NCBI RefSeq assembly: GCF_001921745.1
Contig: NZ_MRYA01000003.1
Span: 248,001-312,000 of the forward strand
Origin: Psychrobacter sp. Cmf 22.2
GTDB lineage: Bacteria > Pseudomonadota > Gammaproteobacteria > Pseudomonadales > Moraxellaceae
DNA length: 64,000 nt
Direction: 5' to 3'
The position numbers and the translations under genes were made by a program. Below the pieces are notes generated by a model. It was not told the origin of the DNA. It saw only the letters and a program-made list of their open reading frames with translations, and did no database searches. Every line of letters begins with the position of its first letter. Position 1 is the stretch's first letter. Positions 37,513 to 44,920 of this stretch are shown here, one piece after another.

Positions 37513-38787
37513 ATGATTGACCACGCCATTTATACGCTAAGTATGCTTATCGCAACAGCACTGTTAGCGTACGTAGTATTGTGGTCAGGATTACAGACCT
37601 TTAATGCCAACCCCAGTAAGCGCTTTATGCGCATTTGGCCAAAGTTGGCATTATATTATGCAGCCTATACCATGCCGATTTGGGCACTGCTGTTAGTGAT
37701 TGATCGAACACAAAACGTGACTTCGGTAGTGGCGCAGCTACCATTATCGCTAGTATTGATAGCGTTAGTAGCTATGGGGTTGTATTTTTATACGGTTATC
37801 GTGCAGCCCACTCGCTTACGTATACATCGACAGACAGTGGATATTGACCTAAAAACATCGCTGAGCGTAGCCGTATTGGCGGATTTACGCATCGGGTTAT
37901 ATAGTGGCAAGCCACGACATATACGTAAGCTTGTGGCGACGATTAATGAGCTATCGGTAGATGCGGTATTGATCACCGGTGATTGGCTTTATTATCCGGG
38001 TGCTGATTTGGTTGGGCAGTTGATGCTTTTTAAAGGGGTCAATAAGCCCGTTTATACCGTCATGAGCATCTCGGATTTACGTTATCAGTCGATGAATACG
38101 ACCAAGCAAGGTCAACCTTTATTAGAAGATACTTTGGCTTGTGCTTTTGATGTACTCGACATTACCTATATTGGTCAGCAGTGCCGATTACTACCACCGA
38201 TTGCAACTCACCTCGCCAAAAACGCCACACCAAGTGCGCAACCTCAAAGCTCAAACCTGACATCGCATGTGGCGATGCTGTGCGGCTGGCAAGATATGCC
38301 GTCATCTTATAAGGGCAACAGCCCACAATTTAATGCTAAGCAATCTTGTAAGAACCCTGTAGCAAAAACATCTCAGTTACCCAAACCTACTCAAAATAAC
38401 GCTGCCGATAGCGATATCATCGTAGTAGCTAACAAAGCGGAGCTATGTACTAAAATCGAGGAGTCGGTACTGCCAGTTGTTATTTTGGCGTCACGCTTTG
38501 ATAGTATTACAGATTTACCAAAAGCATTAAAGCCAAGACCGCTATTGATAGCAGCGGCGGCAAAATCAGCAAAATCTAGCGAGAAACTGAGCAACCTACC
38601 CAAGCCGCAACGCACTAATAGTGATGCTAGTATCAAATCTACTATTTTTTCTTATGCAGGCTTCGATAATGCACGCGGTTTATATCAGCATGCTAGCGCT
38701 CAAGTATTTGTCAGTAGTGGCATCGGTACGCGCGGGTTGCCATTTCGTCTCCGTCGTCCTACCATTGATGTATTGACGATTCGTTAA
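37513..38787 (+). CDS. Membrane-anchored metallophosphoesterase homologue, active site lost
   Basis: 424 residues. Three or four membrane segments (about 5-95) precede a domain that follows the YaeI/YkuE-type metallophosphoesterase order but not its metal ligands. SDLHLG is replaced by ADLRIGL (124-129), TGDL by TGDW (155-158), GNHD by SISDLR (185-190), and the GHTHGGQ box by IAAAAKSAKSS. The C-terminal signature VFVSSGIGTRGLPFRLRRP is intact. Residues about 200-370 are low-complexity and polar. It is probably a pseudoenzyme or a decaying gene; the open frame is complete. It stands alone between the protease and dapA. Confidence 0.75.
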   Translation: MIDHAIYTLSMLIATALLAYVVLWSGLQTFNANPSKRFMRIWPKLALYYAAYTMPIWALLLVIDRTQNVTSVVAQLPLSLVLIALVAMGLYFYTVIVQPTRLRIHRQTVDIDLKTSLSVAVLADLRIGLYSGKPRHIRKLVATINELSVDAVLITGDWLYYPGADLVGQLMLFKGVNKPVYTVMSISDLRYQSMNTTKQGQPLLEDTLACAFDVLDITYIGQQCRLLPPIATHLAKNATPSAQPQSSNLTSHVAMLCGWQDMPSSYKGNSPQFNAKQSCKNPVAKTSQLPKPTQNNAADSDIIVVANKAELCTKIEESVLPVVILASRFDSITDLPKALKPRPLLIAAAAKSAKSSEKLSNLPKPQRTNSDASIKSTIFSYAGFDNARGLYQHASAQVFVSSGIGTRGLPFRLRRPTIDVLTIR

Positions 38788-39037
38788 AAGTAAGTAAAAA
38801 TTTTATCAAGGTTAATAATTGGTGTTAGACGCACTTTTGTAGCAAAAAACATAAGTTTTTATTCTCTACAAATAATAGCCAATTGACGCTCAATTGTTAG
38901 TGAGTGACTAAATCAAAATATGCTACACTATCGAGCATTTATAACAGCAGTAATATGAAGCAGGGCAGTAGTCCTTGCATACGACCTATCATGTAATAGC
39001 TTTAATCAAAGCTAAGACAATACAGTAAGGCACAGTT

Positions 39038-39943
39038 ATGAGTACAGCATACGACGACATCCAAACCCGACTACAAGGCTCAATGGTAGCTTTAGTAACA
39101 CCCATGCATCCTGACGGTACGGTCGATTATAAACGTCTGGCCAAGCTTATAGACTGGCAGATTGAGCAAGGCACACATTGTCTTGTGGCAGTTGGGACTA
39201 CAGGTGAGTCTGCGACCTTATCTATGCAAGAGCATAGCGATGTTATTTGCTACTTCGTCAAGCATGTCAATGGCCGTGTGCCAGTCATTGCTGGGACAGG
39301 TGCTAACAATACGATGGAAGCAATCAAGCTTACTCAAGATGCTAAGGAAGCTGGAGCGGACTGTGCTTTATTGGTTGCGCCCTACTATAATAAGCCGCCT
39401 CAAGAAGGCTTGTATCAGCATTATAAAGCTATTGCTGAAGCCGTGGATATGCCGCAGATGCTCTATAATGTACCAGGTCGTACGGTTGTCGATATTGCCC
39501 AAGAAACTGTAGAGCGTCTAGCAGATATTGATAACATCGTGGCGATTAAAGATGCGACTGGCTCTGTTGAACGCGGAGAGCAATTGATTAAAGCAGTCGG
39601 TGATAGAATGGTTGTCCTATCTGGTGATGATGGCACTGCGCTTGATTTAATGAAAGTGGGCGGCAAGGGTAATATTTCAGTAACTGCCAATGTCGCACCT
39701 AAAGCGATGAGTGAAACCTTCTCAGCTGCTCTACGTGGAGATTTTGATACAGCGTATGCAGTACATGATGTCGTTAAGCATTTGCACCGTGATTTATTTA
39801 TTGAGTCGAGCCCTATTCCAGCAAAATATGCGTTACATAAAATGGGTATGATAGATACAGGTATTCGTTTGCCGCTAGTATGGCTGGCCAAAGAACACCA
39901 TGCCACGATTGATACTGCCTTAGAACAGGCAGGTTTATTATAA
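39038..39943 (+). CDS. dapA: 4-Hydroxy-tetrahydrodipicolinate synthase DapA
   Basis: Condenses pyruvate with aspartate semialdehyde in lysine and meso-diaminopimelate synthesis. It is a TIM barrel with GTTGESATLS, YNVPGRT carrying the catalytic Tyr, and the Schiff-base Lys in IVAIKDATGS. Later GDDGTALDLMKVGGKG is present. Length 301, and AAGG precedes the ATG. The order dapA-lipoprotein-purC is the same as in E. coli. Confidence 0.97.
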   Translation: MSTAYDDIQTRLQGSMVALVTPMHPDGTVDYKRLAKLIDWQIEQGTHCLVAVGTTGESATLSMQEHSDVICYFVKHVNGRVPVIAGTGANNTMEAIKLTQDAKEAGADCALLVAPYYNKPPQEGLYQHYKAIAEAVDMPQMLYNVPGRTVVDIAQETVERLADIDNIVAIKDATGSVERGEQLIKAVGDRMVVLSGDDGTALDLMKVGGKGNISVTANVAPKAMSETFSAALRGDFDTAYAVHDVVKHLHRDLFIESSPIPAKYALHKMGMIDTGIRLPLVWLAKEHHATIDTALEQAGLL

Positions 39944-40033
39944 ATATCGGCTACAAACCAATCATTAGATGCGCTGGGAACAGTATTCGTACCGTATCTA
40001 TATAAGTGTCGATTGCTAACTCTGAGAGATAAT

Positions 40034-40357
40034 ATGATGAAAGCATCATTAACGACCCCAAAACGATTGACCGCCATAGTGACTTTAGTGTTAAGTAGCA
40101 CTTTAGTATTAAGTGGCTGTCAGGCTACGAAAGAGCTACTTGGTAAGCGTGACAATGGTAGCTTAGAATACCAAGATAGTAAAAAGCTTGCGCCATTAGA
40201 GATGCCTGTCTCCCAAGAAGCAGCACCATTTGTGCCTTTGTACCCTACGCCAAATCTTGGAGCAAACACGCTCAAACTACAGAATGAATCAGGCAAGCAG
40301 TATCGGCTACCAAAGCCTGAACGCGCGGTTCCAGTAACTGCTGTCCCTGCTAATTAG
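40034..40357 (+). CDS. Short lipoprotein, BamC-like
   Basis: 107 residues: a lipoprotein signal with lipobox LSGC (Cys 29), then a proline-rich tail containing SLEYQDSKKLAPLEMPVS and ending in LPKPERAV. This resembles only the unstructured N-terminal part of BamC, which in E. coli lies against BamD; the two helix-grip domains are absent. It lies between dapA and purC, where E. coli has bamC (nlpB), which supports the reading. The start may be ATG 40034 or 40037. Role in outer-membrane assembly is inference. Confidence 0.72.
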   Translation: MMKASLTTPKRLTAIVTLVLSSTLVLSGCQATKELLGKRDNGSLEYQDSKKLAPLEMPVSQEAAPFVPLYPTPNLGANTLKLQNESGKQYRLPKPERAVPVTAVPAN

Positions 40358-40451
40358 TAATCTAGTCTTTTACGTACTATATTGCAGCCAATACTTTGGC
40401 CGTAGTTGCACGTTTTTATTACCTAAGTTTGAATGAACAGGATCCTCTACC

Positions 40452-41165
40452 ATGCAAAAGCAACAACTGCTCTATAAAGGCAAAGCCAAATCTGTCTATG
40501 AAACCGAGGACAACGACTTTTTAATTTTGCACTTTCGCGATGACACCTCAGCGCTTGATGGTAAGCGCATCGAACAATTGGCGCGTAAGGGCGAGGTCAA
40601 TAACCGCTTTAATACTTTTATTATGCAAAAACTTAGCGAAGCTGGCATCGAGACGCATTTTGAAAAACAGCTCTCTAGCGATGAAGTGCTGGTCAAGCGC
40701 ATGGATATGTTGCCCGTTGAATGCGTGGTGCGCAACTATGCCGCTGGCAGTCTGGTGCGCCGCTTAGGGTTAGAAGAGGGGCAGGTATTGACGCCGCCAA
40801 CATTTGAGCTGTTTTATAAGGATGACGCGCTAGGCGACCCGATGGTTAATGAATCACTGGCCGTAACCTTAGGCTGGGCGAATGATGATCAGCTTGCTAA
40901 AATGAAAGAAATCAGCTATCAGGTGAATGAGGTATTAAAAGACTTGTTTGATAAAGGTGATCTTATCTTGGTTGACTTTAAACTTGAGTTTGGCGTCTTT
41001 CATGACCGCATCGTCTTAGGTGATGAGTTTTCACCAGATGGTTGCCGTATTTGGGACAAGAACACCAAGAAAAAACTCGATAAGGACCGCTTCCGTCAAT
41101 CTTTGGGAGATGTGATCGAAGGCTATGAAGAAGTCGCTAAACGTATTGGTGTGCCACTAAACTAA
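40452..41165 (+). CDS. purC: SAICAR synthase PurC
   Basis: Ligates aspartate to CAIR in purine synthesis. [16 protein letters not shown] is the N-terminal nucleotide loop, [11 protein letters not shown] follows, then [27 protein letters not shown] and [13 protein letters not shown]. Length 237 as in E. coli. A clear terminator follows. Confidence 0.97.
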   Translation: MQKQQLLYKGKAKSVYETEDNDFLILHFRDDTSALDGKRIEQLARKGEVNNRFNTFIMQKLSEAGIETHFEKQLSSDEVLVKRMDMLPVECVVRNYAAGSLVRRLGLEEGQVLTPPTFELFYKDDALGDPMVNESLAVTLGWANDDQLAKMKEISYQVNEVLKDLFDKGDLILVDFKLEFGVFHDRIVLGDEFSPDGCRIWDKNTKKKLDKDRFRQSLGDVIEGYEEVAKRIGVPLN

Positions 41166-41221
41166 ATATTGAGCGAGATGCTATATTGACCTTATGACAC
41201 CTTATTACAATGGAACATTGC

Positions 41222-41250
41222 AAAACCGAGCCTGATGCTCGGTTTTTTTT
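41222..41250 (+). terminator. purC terminator
   Basis: Stem AAAACCGAGC/GCTCGGTTTT followed by T residues, about 57 bp after the stop. Confidence 0.9.
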
Positions 41251-41354
41251 GGCAAAATTTTACTGCAAGTGCTGTTAATAATTGTCCTCAATACCTATCT
41301 TTATTTTTATGATAATTTATGAATATCGTTAAATATAAGAAAAAAGGTCAATTA

Positions 41355-42020
41355 ATGCCCCAGCCAAATAAACTTAACCCGGATATAACTCCCGAAACGT
41401 CCACTTTGATTATAGAGCCAACATGGTTTACTCGTCCGACCTGCGTAGTCGCTGCTGACTTGGTCGGTAAAGTTCTATGTAGACGATTAACTGATAGTGA
41501 TGGCAACGAAAAAACGCTACGTATGCGCATCTCAGAAACCGAAGCTTACATTGGTGAAGACGATCCTGCTTGTCATTCGCATGCGGGTACTCGTACGTCA
41601 CGTACCGAGATTATGTATGAACAAGGCGGTGTATTTTATGTTTATTTGACCTACGGCGTACATCATATGCTCAATCTTATCAGTGGGTCTGTAGAGACAC
41701 CTGAATCGGTACTCATACGAGCTGGATTTTTGGCAGATAATAGTGATCGGTTAGTAGACGAGCAGCAGCTTAGCGCTGATAAGCAATTGACGCATCCAAA
41801 GCAGTTTGCTGGGCCTGGGAAGTTAACCAAACGCTTGCAGATTAACCGTAGCTTGTATGGCCAAGCTATCTGGCCTACATCGAATGTCTGGATTGAGGAT
41901 GATGGTTGTCAGCCGCCATTATCATTACGTCCTCGTATCGGAATCGATTACGCTGGTGAGGCAAAGGACTGGCTACTGCGCTACGTATGGACGGACCATC
42001 CTTCTTTATCAAAAAAGTAA
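41355..42020 (+). CDS. DNA-3-methyladenine glycosylase, AAG/MPG family
   Basis: Removes alkylated purines from DNA. The family signature ISETEAYIGEDDPACHSHAG and SRTEIMYEQGGVFYVYLTYGVHHMLN are present, the latter with the intercalating/catalytic region. AGPGKLTKRLQI and RPRIGIDYAGEAKDWLLR close the fold. I chose ATG 41355, which has AAAGG before it; a start at 41319 would add 12 residues. The family is common in Gram-positives and mammals and less common in gammaproteobacteria. Confidence 0.92.
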   Translation: MPQPNKLNPDITPETSTLIIEPTWFTRPTCVVAADLVGKVLCRRLTDSDGNEKTLRMRISETEAYIGEDDPACHSHAGTRTSRTEIMYEQGGVFYVYLTYGVHHMLNLISGSVETPESVLIRAGFLADNSDRLVDEQQLSADKQLTHPKQFAGPGKLTKRLQINRSLYGQAIWPTSNVWIEDDGCQPPLSLRPRIGIDYAGEAKDWLLRYVWTDHPSLSKK

Positions 42021-42072
42021 GGGGTGCTAGTGCTTTGTATTATGTATTTAGTCAAAAATTGGAGATTAACAA

Positions 42073-42384
42073 ATGTATAAGCTAACGGTTTTTATTCCAG
42101 ATAATGCTTTAGAGTCGGTGAAGTCTGCTCTATTTAATGCGGGTGCTGGGACTATTGGTAATTATGAGCAGTGCTGCTGGCAAGTACAGGGAACGGGGCA
42201 GTTCAAGCCATTGACAGGTAGTACGCCGCATATTGGTATACATGACAAACTTGAAGAAGTTGATGAATGGCGAGTTGAAATGGTGGTTGATGAGGACGTC
42301 ATTAATGAGGTCATTGCGGCACTAAAAGAGGCGCATCCTTATGAAACCCCAGCGTATGATGTCATAAAGATCTTAGATTTTTGA
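42073..42384 (+). CDS. NIF3-associated/CutA-like protein (COG3323)
   Basis: 103 residues matching the small stand-alone YqfO domain. Seen are YKLTVFIPDNALESVKSALF, GAGTIGNYEQCCWQ, GTGQFKPL and the end EAHPYETPAYDV. It has the fold inserted in NIF3-like proteins; biochemical role unknown. A good GGAG stands before the ATG. No membrane segment or signal peptide. Confidence 0.88.
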   Translation: MYKLTVFIPDNALESVKSALFNAGAGTIGNYEQCCWQVQGTGQFKPLTGSTPHIGIHDKLEEVDEWRVEMVVDEDVINEVIAALKEAHPYETPAYDVIKILDF

Positions 42385-42874
42385 AGATGAATGTTATAGA
42401 GATGACTGTCACTTTTTAAAATAAAAAATGACATATAAAAAAAGGCCAAACAAAACCACTTGCTGGTTTATTTGACCTGGGCATCAAAACTTTAACGATG
42501 CCAAAAGCTTTATGTAAATGACATACTTCATAAAATTTAAGCTTAAAAGATAAAAAAAGTTTTAATCGAATTATCTTAACTTGTTATCGATATTAGATTT
42601 TTTGATGGCCATGAAGAAACCTTATGAAAAAGATTTTACGTTCTATACCCGAGCTGACTTAATCTTTGAAATAATTTCTTACATACGCATGGTAGTCTAT
42701 AAAACTTGATAACAAATGTCGGTAACGTTAATAAAATGTAAATGAAAAGAAAAGGGGAGTAACAATTTGAAGGAAGCTAAATAATAAAAAATATACTTTA
42801 TTTGCAATTTAACTAACATTTTATTTTATGCAATTGTAGGAATAACAAGGCATAGAAGATAAAAACAATATTCG
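42385..42874. other. Protein-free region left of the sRNA locus
   Basis: No coding frame. Two hairpins lie near its left end: an imperfect one at 42443-42478 and GGCATC/GATGCC at 42480-42503. The run of A before the first would give a U-run on the minus strand. The rest is AT-rich. Confidence 0.4.
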
Positions 42875-42892
42875 TGTAAGCATATGCTTACA
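42875..42892. promoter_or_regulatory. GacA/UvrY-type upstream activating box
   Basis: TGTAAGCATATGCTTACA is a perfect 18-bp palindrome and matches the TGTAAG-N6-CTTACA site bound by the GacA response regulator in front of rsmX/Y/Z and csrB genes. It is centred about 70 bp before the likely transcription start of the GGA-rich RNA, as in pseudomonads. Neither gacS nor gacA is in the window. Confidence 0.85.
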
Positions 42893-42938
42893 GAAGATGA
42901 CGCTTACGCGACTTAACATGAAGATAATATTTTGACAC

Positions 42939-42944
42939 TATAGT
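42939..42944 (+). promoter_or_regulatory. Putative -10 element of the sRNA
   Basis: TATAGT, five of six consensus bases. No good -35 precedes it, which fits an activator-dependent promoter. A TTGACA at 42932 overlaps, but its spacing to any other -10 is poor. Confidence 0.45.
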
Positions 42945-42950
42945 CACACG

Positions 42951-43221
42951 GCATTAGGGAGTATGACTCAAGGATTGAGTTTACCGTATTAAGGATAATG
43001 ATTCACTTATCGGCATCAGGATGATAACAATAAGTGAAGTAAGGATACTAACCCTTTGCTGATAGCAGCAGTAAACGCTGTGATAATCGTAGTAAAAAGG
43101 GCAGGATGCCTAGTATCACAATATACTGAATATTATGCAAGGATGTATAACAGACAGTCGTGATAAGTAATATGGATGGTTAACAATAAAACCGCATAAC
43201 AATTAATTGCTATGCGGTTTT
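42951..43221 (+). ncRNA. Probable CsrA/RsmA-sequestering small RNA (CsrB/RsmZ type)
   Basis: About 270 nt without an ORF and with eight GGA motifs, at 42958, 42972, 42993, 43019, 43043, 43104, 43141 and 43174. Six sit in loops of short hairpins: ACTCAA-GGA-TTGAGT, ATTA-AGGA-TAAT, ATCA-GGA-TGAT, AGTA-AGGA-TACT, GGCA-GGA-TGCC and TATGCA-AGGA-TGTATA. The third is closed by a 9-bp stem TTCACTTAT/ATAAGTGAA. ATGCAAGGATGT agrees with the CsrA consensus RUACARGGAUGU at 11 of 12 positions. A terminator ends the unit and a GacA box precedes it. RNAs of this kind titrate CsrA and thus derepress its mRNAs. Which Rfam family it belongs to is not certain. Confidence 0.85.
43188..43221 (+). terminator. Terminator of the GGA-rich sRNA
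   Basis: Eleven-bp stem AAAACCGCATA/TATGCGGTTTT with a 12-nt loop; the final T-run is part of the stem. Confidence 0.85.
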
Positions 43222-43367
43222 ATCGTGTCTGGAGGTTAAGAAAGTTATATGATACCAAAATGTATGCTCAGCTGAAACGTTAGTTATTTAAAAGGTCAAA
43301 AAATAAAGACCTGCTAACTAATGCGTTAAGTAAGCTTGTTAGTTAATAGATAAATTACTGACAATCA

Positions 43368-43396
43368 AAAAACCGCATGATATTCATGCGGTTTTT
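43368..43396. terminator. csbD terminator
   Basis: Thirteen-bp stem AAAAACCGCATGA/TCATGCGGTTTTT with a TAT loop. The A-run side serves the minus-strand csbD gene. Confidence 0.9.
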
Positions 43397-43465
43397 ATGG
43401 TTTAAAATAAGATAACTTTAAATATTATCTAATGTATTTTTCTAAAAAATACACTAATAATTACT

Positions 43466-43669
43466 TTAGTAGTTATTTTCGCGGCGCCAGTCATCTACCT
43501 CACGTTCGGCATTATCTTTACTATGACCATAACGTTCTTGTACACGACCGACCAGTTTGTCGCGGTTGCCTTCGATGTGAGTGAGATCATCATCAGTGAG
43601 ATCGGCCCACTTTTGCTTAACCGCACCTTTCATCTGGTTCCATTCGCCTTTTAGAGTATGTTCATTCAT
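43466..43669 (-). CDS. CsbD-family stress protein
   Basis: 67 charged residues with the family core LKGEWNQMKGAVKQKWADLTDDDL and GRVQERYGHSKDNAEREVDDW. CsbD/YjbJ-like proteins are abundant under general stress and have no known molecular function. AAGGA precedes the ATG. It has its own terminator and faces the sRNA locus. Confidence 0.93.
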   Translation of the reverse strand: MNEHTLKGEWNQMKGAVKQKWADLTDDDLTHIEGNRDKLVGRVQERYGHSKDNAEREVDDWRRENNY

Positions 43670-44083
43670 TGTTATATTCCTTCTGTTATTATCAAATTAA
43701 GTTTTGAGACAACTATTCCATCTGTCTTCATTCAACACTCAGTCGCTATTGATAAACACCAATATGCCGACTGGTGATATCTAATATAAGGGCTGATAAT
43801 TGCCTTGTCTGTATATGCAATGTTTAGAGTGTTACTTCATTATGGTTAACTGCTTATCTTTGTTATGGGTTACTTATCTATGTAATGAATAAGCTATTAT
43901 TCAGTAGGATATGTAAAACAGATCAGTAGATTTCAAACAAATATTAATAATATAAGGATTAATTAAAGGGACAAGACTGTAAACATATTTTTATGAAAAC
44001 TAATTATAGACATATCGTCTAGTTGACTATAACCTTATAGTCGAGATAACAAACATGATAGTTGCTTTATGGAGCTAAGATGA
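43670..44083. other. Divergent csbD/tetR intergenic region
   Basis: About 410 AT-rich bases without a gene. No operator palindrome is clear. GGAG lies nine bases before the TetR start. Confidence 0.4.
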
Positions 44084-44788
44084 ATGGCAGTGGACTCACC
44101 TGAAATATCCAATACAGTGAATGCGGCAAAGGCAGATACGAAGCGAGATTGGGCAAAAGCTAGGACGCGTCATGCCTTGTTAAAAAGTGCCCTGCAGTTG
44201 TACCGTATTGAAGGTGCTGGCGGCTTAAGTATGAATAAAATCGCAAAAGGCGCAGGTATTGCCCAGCCCAGTTTTTACAATCATTTTGCTAGCGTCGAGG
44301 CGCTACAACATGAGCTGAGCGTTCAGTTAAAAAACAACTATCTATCACCGATGCGCATGGCATGGGTAAATATGCTCAAAGACTATCCAACCCTAACAAA
44401 AGCGCAGTTCCACCAGCGTTGTCAGCAGTGTCTGACTATGATTTTTGATGCCGCGTTTCAGAATATCGAATTGTTTCAACGCTTAATTGAAGACAGTCTG
44501 CGCTATGGTTCAACAGTAGAAGATAAAGGCTTGGCAAGTCTGATTAGCGAAATACAAACAGAGTGGACGAATATATTCATGCAAGGATTACAGTCAACCG
44601 ATTACTCTTTTGAGGAATCTGAAGTTAATCTCTGTGTCGATGTCGCTGCTGCTCAAGTCCATGAATTGATACTAGGCTGTCGGCAGCAGCGTTATTCACA
44701 GCAGCAGGCTATTGATATATTGAGTAAGAACTTTGATGCATTGTTTAGCAGTTTTTTTATAAAAGAGCGGCATGGACTGGGGAGTTAG
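44084..44788 (+). CDS. TetR-family transcriptional regulator
   Basis: 234 residues. The N-terminal helix-turn-helix (about 28-75) has ALQLYRIEGAGGLSMNKIAKGAGIAQPSFYNHFASVEALQHEL, which fits TetR domains of the FabR-like group. The C-terminal ligand domain is helical and not diagnostic. It lies 132 bp before the molybdopterin oxidoreductase on the same strand, so it may regulate that gene; this is inference. Confidence 0.85.
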   Translation: MAVDSPEISNTVNAAKADTKRDWAKARTRHALLKSALQLYRIEGAGGLSMNKIAKGAGIAQPSFYNHFASVEALQHELSVQLKNNYLSPMRMAWVNMLKDYPTLTKAQFHQRCQQCLTMIFDAAFQNIELFQRLIEDSLRYGSTVEDKGLASLISEIQTEWTNIFMQGLQSTDYSFEESEVNLCVDVAAAQVHELILGCRQQRYSQQQAIDILSKNFDALFSSFFIKERHGLGS

Positions 44789-44920
44789 TTATCCAGTTTA
44801 TCAATTGCTAATTATTTGGTAGCTAGTTACCCATATCATTAAACATATTAAAGTCATAACAGTCATAAAACGGAATTTATATAGTAAGAACTATATTGCA
44901 AAATAACAGGGAGCGCGACC

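Noticed and set aside
42932..42937. TTGACA as the -35 of the sRNA promoter
   Set aside because: The -10 at the correct spacing is TAGGGA, a poor match; TATAGT at 42939 with an activator box is more likely.
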